A stretch of 64,000 nucleotides of DNA, from positions 124,001 through 188,000 of the forward strand of contig NZ_CP123228.1 in NCBI RefSeq assembly GCF_029855045.1, given 5' to 3'. The translations under genes were made by a program, and so were the position numbers. The notes beneath the pieces are model-generated. The model saw only the letters and a list, made by a program, of their open reading frames with translations. It had not been told where the DNA came from and made no database searches. Shown here one piece after another: positions 28,399 through 39,502 of this stretch; the stretch's first letter is position 1, and every line of letters starts with the position of its first letter. Source of the stretch: Piscinibacter sp. XHJ-5. Its GTDB lineage: Bacteria > Pseudomonadota > Gammaproteobacteria > Burkholderiales > Burkholderiaceae_C.

Positions 28399-28896
28399 TC
28401 AGTCCTCCAGCAGCGACCGCAGCATCCAGGCGGTCTGCTCGTGAACCGCGAGGCGCTGCGTCAGCAGGTCGGCGGTGGGCTCGTCGTTGGCCTGATCGGC
28501 CAGCGGGAACACGCCCCGGGCGGTGCGGGCGACCGCCTCGTGGCCCTCGACGAGGATGCGCACCATCTCGAGCGCCTTCGGCGGCGTGGTGGGCACGTCC
28601 TTGATCGAGGCGAGCTGCCCGAACTGGGCGTACGAGCCAGGGGCGACGTGCCCGAGCGAGCGGATGCGCTCGGCGATCGGATCGACCGCGTTCCACAGCT
28701 CGGTGTACTGCTGCATGAACATGGCGTGCAGCGTGTTGAACATCGGGCCGGTGACGTTCCAGTGGAAGTTGTGGGTCGTGAGGTACAGCGTGTAGGTGTC
28801 GGCCAGCAGGCGGCTCAGGCCGGCGGCGATCGCGCCGCGGTTTTCTTCGCTGATGCCGATGTGGATGCCGACCGGGCCTGTCGAGGGAGGGGGCAT
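28399..28896 (-). CDS. dps: Dps family ferritin-like protein
   Basis: Twelve-subunit mini-ferritin that oxidises Fe2+ with H2O2 and protects DNA. The 165 residues have the Dps helix bundle. The intersubunit ferroxidase ligands are seen as H45 (in NFHWNVTG), H57 (in LHAMF), D72 and E76 (VDPIAERI). Little of the Lys-rich N-terminal tail used for DNA binding in E. coli is present, so DNA binding is doubtful. The ATG at 28896 has AAGGAG. The gene lies 91 bases after oxyR on the same strand, and control by OxyR is likely from family knowledge. Confidence 0.95.
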   Translation of the reverse strand: MPPPSTGPVGIHIGISEENRGAIAAGLSRLLADTYTLYLTTHNFHWNVTGPMFNTLHAMFMQQYTELWNAVDPIAERIRSLGHVAPGSYAQFGQLASIKDVPTTPPKALEMVRILVEGHEAVARTARGVFPLADQANDEPTADLLTQRLAVHEQTAWMLRSLLED

Positions 28897-28987
28897 GCGC
28901 TTCTCCTTGGTGTTTGCTTGAAATCAGTCTATCGGCTGGGACGCCGGGACGCCAATCACTTGCCGTCATCAAGGCGATAGCGCGACC

Positions 28988-29911
28988 TCACGCGGTGAGC
29001 CGCTTCACTCCCTGCAATTCGCAGGCATAGATGGCGTTGCGCAGCGCGGCGATCGCCTCGTAGCGGGTGAACGTGCGCCGCCATGCCAGCACCACCCGCC
29101 GCGTGGGCGCCGGGGGCGTGAACGGGACGTAAACCACGTGCGACTGCTGGTCCTTGGGCACGCTGAGCTGCGGCACGACAGTGACACCCATCCCCGAGGC
29201 GACCATGTACTTGATCGTCTCCAGCGACGAGCCTTCGAAGCTCTTGCGGATGCCTTCGGCGTCGCTGGAGAAGCGGGCGTATTCGGGACACACCTCGAGC
29301 ACGTGGTCGCGGAAGCAGTGGCCGGTGCCGAGCAGCAGCATCGTCTCCTGCTTCAGCTCTTCGGCGCTGATGCGCTTGCGCTTGGCCAGCGCGTGGCTCT
29401 TGGGGACCGCCACCATGAAGGGCTCGTCGTACAGCGGCGCGACCGCCAGGCCGGTATCGGGGAAAGGCTCGGCCATGATGGCCGCGTCGAGCTCGCCGGT
29501 GCGCAGCATGTCGAGCAGCTTGACGGTGAAGTTCTCCTGCAGCATGAGCGGCATCTGCGGCACGCGCTCGATGGCCTGCTTGACCAGGTCGGGAAGCAGG
29601 TACGGGCCTATCGTGTAGATGACGCCCAGCCGCAGCGGCCCCGACACCGGGTCCTTGCCGCGCTTGGCGATCTCCTTGATGCCGGCCGCCTGCTCGATGA
29701 CCGACTGCGCCTGCCGCACGATCTCCTCGCCCAGCGGTGTCACGCTGACTTCGTTGGCGCCGCGCTCGAACAGCTTCACGTCGAGCTCTTCCTCGAGCTT
29801 CTTGATCGCCACGCTCAGTGTCGGCTGCGACACGAAGCAGGCTTCCGCCGCGCGGCCGAAGTGTTTCTCGCGGGCGACGGCAACGATGTAGCGAAGTTCG
29901 GTGAGCGTCAT
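28988..29911 (-). CDS. oxyR: OxyR, hydrogen-peroxide-sensing LysR regulator
   Basis: LysR-type regulator of 307 residues: winged HTH (1-60, FGRAAEACFVSQPTLSVAI) and a C-terminal sensor domain. The peroxide-reactive cysteines fall exactly at C199 and C208 (TGHCFRDHVLEVC), the numbering of E. coli OxyR, with the surrounding block LLLGTGHCFRD intact. This makes it a redox OxyR rather than a generic LysR protein. It probably activates dps just downstream. The recG gene lies upstream on the same strand. A perfect inverted repeat is found 40 to 62 bases before its ATG. Confidence 0.96.
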   Translation of the reverse strand: MTLTELRYIVAVAREKHFGRAAEACFVSQPTLSVAIKKLEEELDVKLFERGANEVSVTPLGEEIVRQAQSVIEQAAGIKEIAKRGKDPVSGPLRLGVIYTIGPYLLPDLVKQAIERVPQMPLMLQENFTVKLLDMLRTGELDAAIMAEPFPDTGLAVAPLYDEPFMVAVPKSHALAKRKRISAEELKQETMLLLGTGHCFRDHVLEVCPEYARFSSDAEGIRKSFEGSSLETIKYMVASGMGVTVVPQLSVPKDQQSHVVYVPFTPPAPTRRVVLAWRRTFTRYEAIAALRNAIYACELQGVKRLTA

Positions 29912-29950
29912 GGCGGCATGAGCGCGGAGGGGGAGCCGGAAGTATGTCAG

Positions 29951-29973
29951 CGACGTGCAATCAATGCACGTCG
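29951..29973. promoter_or_regulatory. Inverted repeat upstream of oxyR
   Basis: CGACGTGCA-N5-TGCACGTCG is a perfect 9-bp inverted repeat between the recG stop and the oxyR start. It contains TGCAATCAATGCA, which fits the T-N11-A core of LysR-type sites. No T-run follows on either strand, so an OxyR autoregulatory site is likelier than a recG terminator. Confidence 0.45.
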
Positions 29974-29994
29974 GGCGATAGCCGATCTCTGCGC

Positions 29995-32058
29995 TCAGGC
30001 CTTGAGGTACTCGGCCCGGCCCCCGAGCCAGCGCGCGACGTGCTCGCGCGCCGCCGCCGGGTGCTCGTCCAGCATGCGGCCGGCCGCCTGGCGTGCGGCG
30101 CGGACCAGGTCTTCGTCAAGCGTCAGGTCGGCGAAGCGCAGCAGCGGTGCACCGGATTGGCGCGCGCCCAGAAATTCGCCCGGCCCGCGGATCTCGAGGT
30201 CACGGCGGGCGATCTCGAAGCCGTCCGTCGTCTCGGCCATCGCCTTCAAGCGCGCCTTGCCGGTGTCGGACAGGGGGCCGGTGTAGAGCAGCACGCAAAC
30301 GCTCGCCACGCCGCCTCGCCCCACCCGGCCGCGCAACTGATGGAGCTGGCTCAGGCCGAAGCGCTCGGCGTGCTCGATGACCATCAAGCTGGCGTTCGGC
30401 ACGTCGACGCCGACCTCGATGACGGTCGTGCTGACCAGCACCGCCATCTGCCCACCGCCGAACAGCGACATCACCGCTGCCTTCTCCGCCGCCGGCATGC
30501 GACCGTGCAGCAGCCCGACCATGCGGCCCGGCAGCGCCTCGACAAGCTGCTGGTGCGTCGCGGTGGCGTTCTGCAGGTCGAGGTGCTCCGACTCCTCGAT
30601 CAACGGGCAGACCCAGTAGACCTGACGGCCCTGCCCCACCTCGTCGCGGATGCGCTCCAGCACCGCGGCGCGCTTGGTGTCGGCGAAGACCTTGGTGACG
30701 ATGGGCGTGCGGCCGGGCGGCAGCTCGTCGATGGTGCTGATGTCGAGGTCGGCGAACAGCGTCATCGCGAGGGTGCGCGGAATCGGCGTCGCGCTCATCA
30801 TCAGCAGGTGCGGCTCCAGCGCCTGCTCCGCCAGCTTGTGGCGCAGCGCGAGCCGCTGCTGCACGCCGAAGCGGTGCTGCTCGTCGATCACCGCCAGGCC
30901 GAGCTTGGCAAACTGGACCTCGTCCTGGATGACGGCGTGCGTGCCGACCACCAGACCGGCTTCGCCGGATGCGACGCGCTCCAGCATGGCGCGCCGCCCC
31001 TTGCCCTTGCGGCTGCCGGTGAGCCAGGCGATGCCGACATCGAAGGGCTCCAGCCAGTGCACCAGCTTGCGAAAGTGCTGCTCGGCGAGGATCTCCGTCG
31101 GCGCCATCAATGCGCATTGCCAGCCGTTGGAGATGGCGATCGCGGCCGCCAGCGCCGCGACGACCGTCTTGCCCGAGCCGACGTCGCCCTGCAGCAGGCG
31201 GTGCATCGGCGTGTCGCGCTGCAGATCCGACGCGATCTCCTCGCCGACCCGGCGCTGCGCAGCCGTCAGCCCGAACGGCAGCGCGCCAAGCAGCTGCTCC
31301 TGCAGCCCGCCGCCCTGCACGGCGAAGCGCGGCGCGCGCTGGGCCTCGCGCTCGCGCCTGGCTTCGAGCTGCGAGAGCTGCTGCGCCAGCAGCTCCTCGA
31401 ACTTGAGCCGGCGCCAGGCCGGATGACTGTGGTCCTCCAGCGCGGCGAGCGACACGTCGGGCGCCGGGTGGTGCAGCAAGCGCAGCGATTCGCGCAGGCC
31501 GGGCAGGCCCGGCGGCACCAGCCCGGCGGGCACGACGTCGGACAGGTCGGCGTGCGCCAGGCCGGACGCCACCGCCTTGCGCAGATAGGCCTGCGGCAAG
31601 GCCGCGCTCGTCGGATAGACGGGCGTCAGCGCGGCGGCGAGCGGCGTGCCGGCTTCGACGCCGCGAAACGCCGGGTGCACCATCTCCAGCCCGAAGAAGC
31701 CGCCGCGCGCTTCGCCGCGCACCCTGATTCGCCGCCCGACCTCCAGCGCCTTCTGGTGGCTCGGATAGAAGTGCAGAAAGCGCAGCACCAGCTCGTCGCC
31801 GGCGTCGTCGGCCATGCGGACGACCAGCTGGCGCCGCGGACGGAACTGGACGCGGCTGTCGCGCACCGTCCCTTCGACCTGCGCCGTGTCGCCGTCGCGC
31901 ACCGCGGCGATCGGCACGAGGCGTGTCTCGTCCTCGTAGCGCAGCGGCAGGTGCAGCGCGAGGTCGATGTCGCGCAGCAGGCCGAGTTTCTCGAGGGCCT
32001 TCTGCGGCGCGGACTTCTCCTTGTGTTCGGGGACGGAGGGCGGCGGCGAGAAGGCCAT
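29995..32058 (-). CDS. recG: RecG, ATP-dependent DNA helicase
   Basis: Branch-migration helicase that reverses stalled forks and processes Holliday junctions. The 687 residues match the family (E. coli 693). The N-terminal wedge/OB domain (about 60-160) is followed by the helicase core with Walker [15 protein letters not shown], the DEAH-like box [12 protein letters not shown], motif [16 protein letters not shown] and motif [14 protein letters not shown]. The ATG at 32058 is taken because upstream in-frame sequence is not conserved. It is divergent from queA with 49 bases between the starts. Confidence 0.96.
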   Translation of the reverse strand: MAFSPPPSVPEHKEKSAPQKALEKLGLLRDIDLALHLPLRYEDETRLVPIAAVRDGDTAQVEGTVRDSRVQFRPRRQLVVRMADDAGDELVLRFLHFYPSHQKALEVGRRIRVRGEARGGFFGLEMVHPAFRGVEAGTPLAAALTPVYPTSAALPQAYLRKAVASGLAHADLSDVVPAGLVPPGLPGLRESLRLLHHPAPDVSLAALEDHSHPAWRRLKFEELLAQQLSQLEARREREAQRAPRFAVQGGGLQEQLLGALPFGLTAAQRRVGEEIASDLQRDTPMHRLLQGDVGSGKTVVAALAAAIAISNGWQCALMAPTEILAEQHFRKLVHWLEPFDVGIAWLTGSRKGKGRRAMLERVASGEAGLVVGTHAVIQDEVQFAKLGLAVIDEQHRFGVQQRLALRHKLAEQALEPHLLMMSATPIPRTLAMTLFADLDISTIDELPPGRTPIVTKVFADTKRAAVLERIRDEVGQGRQVYWVCPLIEESEHLDLQNATATHQQLVEALPGRMVGLLHGRMPAAEKAAVMSLFGGGQMAVLVSTTVIEVGVDVPNASLMVIEHAERFGLSQLHQLRGRVGRGGVASVCVLLYTGPLSDTGKARLKAMAETTDGFEIARRDLEIRGPGEFLGARQSGAPLLRFADLTLDEDLVRAARQAAGRMLDEHPAAAREHVARWLGGRAEYLKA

Positions 32059-32107
32059 GGGACAATTCTGCCCTCCTTGGCACGGGTCTCGTCCGGCCCT
32101 CAACGGC

Positions 32108-34307
<2,200 letters not shown>

Positions 34308-34311
34308 GCGC

Positions 34312-34992
34312 TCACCAGAAGGTCCAGTTGCGAGTGGCCACCACCCAAACGCCGAGCGCGCCGTTCGTGACCGCGTGGGCGACGATGGGCACCCACAGCT
34401 TGCCGGTGCGCACGTAGAGCCAGGCATAGGCCAGCCCGGCGACGATGGCCGCCAGCCACAGCGTGTGGGCGAGCATGAAGACGAAGGTGGACAGCACCAC
34501 GGCCTTCAGGCCCACCCGCTGCGGCGCCACCGCCTCGAACTGCGGGCGCTCGATCCAGCGCATGAGAAAGGAGCGCCAGAAGAGCTCCTCCATCACCGGC
34601 ACCAGCAGCGCCGCGCCGGCCCAGCGCACGGCAACGAGCGGCCAGTCCACGCGACCGGCGGCGTCGACCGGCAGGAAGGTGGCGGTCGGCGAGCCGATGG
34701 TCATCCATGGCGCGTCGAGGGTGATCCACAACACGAACACCACCAGGCCGACCACCACGGCGAGCAGCGTTTCGCCGCTGTCGGGGCGCGACTGCCGCGC
34801 GAGCTCGCCGTATTCGCGCCGGAACCACCAGAGCGCACCGGCGGCCAGCAGGACGCCGATCGCGTAGGTCCAGCGCGGGTCGACGCCGGCCGAGCCGTCG
34901 GCCGGCAGGCTGCCGCGCACCGCCAGCAGCAGCATGAACAACACGAAGGGAACGACGCGCGCCAGCGCGCCGCGGCTCAACGGCAAGGCCAT
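34312..34992 (-). CDS. CPBP/CAAX-type intramembrane metalloprotease
   Basis: A 226-residue membrane protein with about seven helices and the ABI/CPBP motifs: E135-E136 and R140 in PVMEELFWRSFLMRW, H176 in FMLAHTLW, and H206 with N210 in VAHAVTNGALG. These residues bind zinc and activate water. The MEELFWRSFLMRW form resembles the small CAAX-protease-related family found in exosortase/PEP-CTERM species, though no exosortase or PEP-CTERM protein is in this window. It lies 53 bases downstream of the LplT-PlsC fusion on the same strand. The substrate is unknown. Confidence 0.88.
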   Translation of the reverse strand: MALPLSRGALARVVPFVLFMLLLAVRGSLPADGSAGVDPRWTYAIGVLLAAGALWWFRREYGELARQSRPDSGETLLAVVVGLVVFVLWITLDAPWMTIGSPTATFLPVDAAGRVDWPLVAVRWAGAALLVPVMEELFWRSFLMRWIERPQFEAVAPQRVGLKAVVLSTFVFMLAHTLWLAAIVAGLAYAWLYVRTGKLWVPIVAHAVTNGALGVWVVATRNWTFW

Positions 34993-35045
34993 GGGGGCAA
35001 TCTCCTCGGATGGCGGCGATTGTCTCAGCGCCGCGCCGAGTGCCC

Positions 35046-36932
35046 TCAGCTCGCGAGCAACGAGCCCACCCGGTCGCGCAGCATGGCCGGCGTGACCGCA
35101 TGCGGCGCCACCGGCGCGCCGGCCACCAGGCCCACGCGCGTGAACAGCCCGCGGCGGAAAGGCCGCGTCATCGCCGCGCCCTCGACGCGCGAGAAGAACG
35201 AGCCCCACAGGTTCTGCAGCGCCAGCGGAACGACCGGCACCGGATGGGTCTCGAGCAGCTTCATCACGCCGCCCTTGAACTCGCCGAGCTGCCCGTCGCG
35301 GGTGATGGCCCCTTCGGGGAAGATGCACAGCAGGTCGCCCTGCGACAGCACCTGGCGCGCCTGCTCGAACGCGCGTTCGTAGACCGTCGGGTCGTCGCGC
35401 TGCGGGGCGATCGGGATGGCCTTCGCCAGCTTGAACAGCCAGCCGAGCACGGGGATCTGGAAGATGCGGTGGTCCATGATGAAGCGGATCGGGCGCGGGC
35501 TCGCCGCCATCAGCAGCACCGCATCGACGAAGCTCACGTGGTTGCAGACGAGGATTGCCGCGCCTTCGACCGGAATGTGCTCGTCGCCGCGCACCTTGAA
35601 GCGGTAGATGAGCCGCGTGGCAATGAAGGCGATGAAGCGCAGGAGGTATTCGGGCACCAGCAGGAAGATGTAGAGCGCGACGACGGCGTTGAGCAGGCCG
35701 ACGATGGCGAACACCTGCGGGATGGTGAAGCCGGCCTTCAGCAGGGCGCCGACGCCCACCGCGCTGGCGATCATGAACAGCGCATTGAGAATGTTGTTGG
35801 CCGCGATGATGCGCGCGCGGTGGCTGGGCTGCGAGCGCAACTGGATCAGCGCGTACATCGGCACGCTGTACAGGCCGGCGAACAGCGACAGCAGCGCAAG
35901 GTCGAGCATCACCCTCCAGTGCGCCGCCTGCGCGGTGAACTGCGCCAGCGTCAGGGCCGAAGCGGGCGGCAATGCGCGCGAGGCGAAGTACAGGTCGAGC
36001 GAGAACACGCTCATGCCGATCGCGCCCAGCGGCACCAGGCCGATCTCGACGTGCCTGCGCGACAGCACTTCGCACAGCAGCGAGCCGACACCGATGCCGA
36101 TGGAGAACACGACCAGCAGCAGCGAGGCCACCTGCTCGTTGCCGTGCAGGACCTCCTTGGCGAAGGAGGGAAACTGCGACAGGAACACCGCACCGAAGAA
36201 CCACATCCACGAGATGCCGAGCAGCGAGCGGAAGACGACGACGTTGCCGTGCGCCAGCTTCAGGTTGCGCCAGGTTTCGGTGACCGGGTTCCAGTTGATG
36301 CGCAGCGCCGGATCGGTGGAGGGCGACGCCGGAACGTATTGGGCGGTGATGCGGCCCAGCATAGCCAGCCCGATGCAGGCCCATGCCGCGGCGCGCGCGC
36401 CGACCTCGGGCATCGCGATCAGCAGGCCGCCGGCGACATTGCCGAGCAGGATGGCGACGAAGGTCCCCATCTCGACCATGCCGTTGCCGCCGGTCAGCTC
36501 GCGCTCGTCGAGGTGCTGCGGCAGGTACGCGAACTTCACGGGCCCGAACAGCGTGGAGTGCAGGCCCATCAGGAACACGCAGCCGAGCAGCACGCCGACG
36601 TTCTGCTGCACGAAGCCCCAGCCGGCCACGAGCATGATGGCGATCTCCAGCCACTTCACGAGGCGGATCAGCGCGGCCTTGTCGTACTTGTCGGCGAGCT
36701 GTCCGCTGGTGGCTGAAAAGAGCAGAAACGGCAGGATGAACAGTGCACCGATCGCCAGGCCGGCGAGCGAGGGCGGCAGCCAGCTCACCTGCAGCTGGTA
36801 GGTCACCATCACGGTGAAGGCGAACTTGAACAGGTTGTCGTTGCCGGCACCGAGGAACTGGGTCCAGAAGAACGGTGCGAAGCGGCGTTGCTTCAGCAGG
36901 GCGAACTGATTCGCTTCGTCGTGGTGGCTCAA
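35046..36932 (-). CDS. LplT-like MFS transporter fused to PlsC-type acyltransferase
   Basis: A 628-residue fusion. Residues 1 to about 425 form a 12-helix MFS domain like the lysophospholipid flippase LplT (FWTQFLGAGNDNLFKFA, GLHSTLFGPVKFAYLP). Residues about 435-628 form a 1-acyl-glycerophosphate acyltransferase domain with the catalytic NHVSFVD and the FPEGAITRDG block. The likely job is to bring lysophospholipids back across the inner membrane and re-acylate them. No acyl-ACP synthetase domain follows, unlike the three-domain forms. The start is TTG, with AGAGGAG about eight bases upstream and no ATG close by. The CAAX-type protease gene lies downstream. Confidence 0.92.
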   Translation of the reverse strand: MSHHDEANQFALLKQRRFAPFFWTQFLGAGNDNLFKFAFTVMVTYQLQVSWLPPSLAGLAIGALFILPFLLFSATSGQLADKYDKAALIRLVKWLEIAIMLVAGWGFVQQNVGVLLGCVFLMGLHSTLFGPVKFAYLPQHLDERELTGGNGMVEMGTFVAILLGNVAGGLLIAMPEVGARAAAWACIGLAMLGRITAQYVPASPSTDPALRINWNPVTETWRNLKLAHGNVVVFRSLLGISWMWFFGAVFLSQFPSFAKEVLHGNEQVASLLLVVFSIGIGVGSLLCEVLSRRHVEIGLVPLGAIGMSVFSLDLYFASRALPPASALTLAQFTAQAAHWRVMLDLALLSLFAGLYSVPMYALIQLRSQPSHRARIIAANNILNALFMIASAVGVGALLKAGFTIPQVFAIVGLLNAVVALYIFLLVPEYLLRFIAFIATRLIYRFKVRGDEHIPVEGAAILVCNHVSFVDAVLLMAASPRPIRFIMDHRIFQIPVLGWLFKLAKAIPIAPQRDDPTVYERAFEQARQVLSQGDLLCIFPEGAITRDGQLGEFKGGVMKLLETHPVPVVPLALQNLWGSFFSRVEGAAMTRPFRRGLFTRVGLVAGAPVAPHAVTPAMLRDRVGSLLAS

Positions 36933-36965
36933 GCCTCGTCTCCTCTCGCCATCGGGTGGCGCAAT

Positions 36966-37733
36966 CTACCGCACGGCAAGGGGCGCCGAGCCGAATCCGC
37001 TTCGCTGCAGCCAACTGAAAACCGAATCGACCGTGACGGTTTCGATGCGATCGCTGAATCGTTTCTCGTTCGGGTGATCGTCGAAGGCGATGTTGGCGGC
37101 GGTGAGCCTCGCGCCGAGTCGCGTGAACGCGTTCAGCCGCAGCGTGGCCGGCTGGTAGCCCTGCAGGCGCAGCCATGCCTGCGCGCGCTCGCGGGTGTCG
37201 GCGGCGGGCTCCTGCGCCATCGCCAGCGTCTCGATGGCCCATTGGCTCGACTGCTGGTAGGTCTGCGACCACGGATAGGCGACCATGCTGTAGGCGCGGG
37301 TGTGCATCTGCGCGAGACGGCGGTTGTCCTGCAGCGCCGGGCGCAAGGCTGCCTGCACCGCCGGCGCGAGCACGACGATGCCGGCCTCGTACTCGAACAT
37401 GCCGTCGAGGAAGAACTCGCCCAGCCCCTGCCGGTACACCGAGGCCGTGGCGCTGGCGCAATGGTTCAGCTTGTGCACCACGCGCCAGACGCGGCCCTCG
37501 CGGTAGGCGAAGCCCAGGTGAGAGTAGCGCTGGCCATGGCGGCGCAGGTCCTGTCCGATGCGGGCGAGCGCCACGACCTGCGCGCCGCTGTCGTCCAGCG
37601 CCTTCGCGACGTGCTGCGCCAGCACCATGGCACGTTCGACGTCGAGGGCCTGCGGCGCCTGGGCGTCGCAGGACCGGCCCGCATGGGCCGCGCCGGCGCA
37701 TGCCAGCAGCAGCGCAGCGACGGCGGCCTTCAT
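36966..37733 (-). CDS. DUF2145-like exported protein
   Basis: A 255-residue protein with a signal peptide ending at AGAAHA and a mature domain that resembles DUF2145, a family of unknown function. Visible conserved-looking stretches are YSHLGFAYREGRVWRVVHKLNHC and VAYPWSQTYQQSSQWAIE. The YSHLGF and HKLNHC pieces recall the NlpC/P60-like fold of YiiX-type hydrolases, but I cannot assign a catalytic triad. Its ATG overlaps the stop of the preceding gene as ATGA, so it is translationally coupled to the 136-residue exported protein. It is 33 bases before the LplT-PlsC gene, on the same strand. Confidence 0.75.
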   Translation of the reverse strand: MKAAVAALLLACAGAAHAGRSCDAQAPQALDVERAMVLAQHVAKALDDSGAQVVALARIGQDLRRHGQRYSHLGFAYREGRVWRVVHKLNHCASATASVYRQGLGEFFLDGMFEYEAGIVVLAPAVQAALRPALQDNRRLAQMHTRAYSMVAYPWSQTYQQSSQWAIETLAMAQEPAADTRERAQAWLRLQGYQPATLRLNAFTRLGARLTAANIAFDDHPNEKRFSDRIETVTVDSVFSWLQRSGFGSAPLAVR

Positions 37734-38140
37734 CGCGTGACGCGCTCGTTGTACAGCAGCGCGTTGCCGATCTCGTTGGGGATATAGGCGATCGCCCTGC
37801 CGGCGGCCGACAGCACCCAGCCCGCACTGAAGGCGCTGACCATGACGGCGGTGCCGGCTGCGACCGACAACCCGCCGGCCGCTTCTGCGCCCAGCGTGAC
37901 ACTGGCGCGCGCGCCGTCGGACGCTCGCTCCAGCACCCAGACCGTCCCGGCGCTGGTGGCTTCGACGGCGACGATGGTCAGCGCGGCGCCCGCCGACACG
38001 ATCATCACCGGCGCCGCGAGCGACACGGCGATCGGAAGCGTCGACAGCGCGCTCGCATCCGACAGGGTGGGCGGATGCGCCCTGGCGGAACCCAGGCTGG
38101 CGGCCAGCACGGCCGCTGCCAGAAAGGCATGCAGTCTCAT
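37730..38140 (-). CDS. Small exported protein of unknown function
   Basis: A 136-residue protein with a signal peptide (MRLHAFLAAAVLAASLGSARA) and two Ala/Val/Gly-rich hydrophobic stretches that look like membrane segments (about 34-66 and 88-120). I recognise no family. GAGGAG eight bases upstream supports the ATG at 38140 rather than the ATG 18 bases earlier. It lies between the YiaA-like gene (14 bases upstream) and the DUF2145-like gene, with which it shares four bases. The coupling suggests the two exported products act together. Confidence 0.65.
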   Translation of the reverse strand: MRLHAFLAAAVLAASLGSARAHPPTLSDASALSTLPIAVSLAAPVMIVSAGAALTIVAVEATSAGTVWVLERASDGARASVTLGAEAAGGLSVAAGTAVMVSAFSAGWVLSAAGRAIAYIPNEIGNALLYNERVTR

Positions 38141-38154
38141 CACGGATCTCCTCT

Positions 38155-38691
38155 TCATTGGGCGTCGCGCGGCGTGCGCATCGCCATGCCTTCGAGACGG
38201 GCCTCGGCGATGAGTGCTTCGTGCGCATCGCGCAAGGTCTTGGCCAGCGTGAACACCGTCGAGATGAGGAACAGCCAGCACACGCCGAGATAGGCCTTGT
38301 AGGTCGGATTGATGCCCATGCGCAGCAGGCCCCAGCCCGTGAGGGACATGGCGAAGGCGAAGCCGCCCCAGACCACCAGTCCCCACATCGGCGTGTCCGT
38401 CTTGCGCAGCTCGTTGTCGCGCACGTACTTGGCGAGCGCGAAAGCGGTGGACATGCAGAAGACGTAGCCCATCACCATGAAGGCCCGGTCGAGGTCGTCG
38501 CCGGGTAGGTAGGCCAGGCCGGTGGCGCACAGCGTGACGGCGGCGCCGAAGGAGATCCAGACCTGGGCCTTCCAGGCCTTGGTGTCTTGGCGGATCGGGG
38601 AGGTCTGCATGGGGGCTTCGTGGTGGTTGAACACGGTCGCCATGCTGAGGAAGTCACGCTGCGGTATCAAGCGCTCCTGGAATGGTTGCAT
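38155..38691 (-). CDS. YiaA/YiaB-type inner-membrane protein
   Basis: A protein with two copies of the YiaAB two-helix unit (AWKAQVWISFGAAVTLCATG ... GYVFCMSTAFALAKYVRD, then a second helical pair ending in TVFTLAKTLRD). The family is of unknown function, sometimes tied to envelope stress. Start choice is open: the ATG at 38691 (178 residues) has GGAG four bases upstream, while ATGs at 38643 and 38610 give shorter forms; the last gives the N-terminus most like E. coli YiaA. It is first of a three-gene set with two exported proteins and is divergent from the HTH regulator. Confidence 0.8.
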   Translation of the reverse strand: MQPFQERLIPQRDFLSMATVFNHHEAPMQTSPIRQDTKAWKAQVWISFGAAVTLCATGLAYLPGDDLDRAFMVMGYVFCMSTAFALAKYVRDNELRKTDTPMWGLVVWGGFAFAMSLTGWGLLRMGINPTYKAYLGVCWLFLISTVFTLAKTLRDAHEALIAEARLEGMAMRTPRDAQ

Positions 38692-38739
38692 GCGGCTCCA
38701 TCACAAGTACCATCAGCCGATACCGAGCGGGAGGAACCG

Positions 38740-39492
38740 ATGAGCACCACGCACGACCTGGTCAGCGCGCTGAAGGCCGAGCTGAAGGCCGCCGGCGTGA
38801 CCTACGCGGACCTGGCGGTGCAGCTGGGCATGTCGGAATCGAGCATCAAGCGCATCTTCGCCAAGGCGGACATGCAGCTGTCACGCGTGGACGACGTGCT
38901 GCGGGCGCTGAAGCTGGACTTCGCCGACCTGGCGCGGCGCATTGCCGATGAGCAGCCGGCGAGCCGCGAGCTGACGCTGGAGCAGGAAAAGGCCGTGGTC
39001 GCCGACCGCAAGCTGCTGCTGATGGCCATCTCCTGCCTCAGCCTGTGGACCTTCGAGCAGATCGTCGGCACCTACACGCTGAGCGAGGCCGACTGCGTGC
39101 GCTACCTCGTGGCGCTGGACCGGCTCGGGATCATCGAGCTGCGGCCACTGAACCGCTATCGCCTCAAGGTGGCCAAGGGATTCCGCTGGCGGCCCAACGG
39201 CCCGGTGATGCACTACTTCCGCCAGCACGTGGTGCACGACTACTTCAGCGGGGGCTTCGACGACGAAGGCGAGCTGCTGATGCTGGTCCACGGCGAAGTC
39301 AGTCCGAGCGAGGCATCCGCGCTGGTCGAACGTCTGCAGCGCGTGGGCAGCGACTTCGCGCAGCAGCATCTGGCCGACCAGAAGCTGCAGCCCGCACAGC
39401 GGCGCGCCTACACGCTCGTGGTGGGCATGCGCTCGTGGCTGTTCGCGGCGTTTCGGGACCTGCGGCGCCATCCCGATCCGCAGGACCGGTAG
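38740..39492 (+). CDS. XRE-type helix-turn-helix regulator
   Basis: A 250-residue protein with an N-terminal Cro/C1-type HTH (residues 5-60: YADLAVQLGMSESSIKRIF) and a larger helical C-terminal part with the block YLVALDRLGIIELRPLNRYRLKVAKGFRW, which looks like a winged-helix segment. No ligand domain is recognised. The ATG at 38740 has GGGAGGAAC. It is divergent from the YiaA-like gene with 48 bases between starts and may control it. Its stop is 10 bases from that of the convergent lipoprotein gene. Confidence 0.85.
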   Translation: MSTTHDLVSALKAELKAAGVTYADLAVQLGMSESSIKRIFAKADMQLSRVDDVLRALKLDFADLARRIADEQPASRELTLEQEKAVVADRKLLLMAISCLSLWTFEQIVGTYTLSEADCVRYLVALDRLGIIELRPLNRYRLKVAKGFRWRPNGPVMHYFRQHVVHDYFSGGFDDEGELLMLVHGEVSPSEASALVERLQRVGSDFAQQHLADQKLQPAQRRAYTLVVGMRSWLFAAFRDLRRHPDPQDR

Positions 39493-39502
39493 ACGCCCTC
39501 GT

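Noticed and set aside
34312..37902. A 1196-codon open frame on the minus strand
   Set aside because: Its sequence is Arg/Ala/Gly-rich with no family pattern until the last part, which is the CAAX protease; the rest is a shadow of the LplT-PlsC and DUF2145-like genes caused by high GC.
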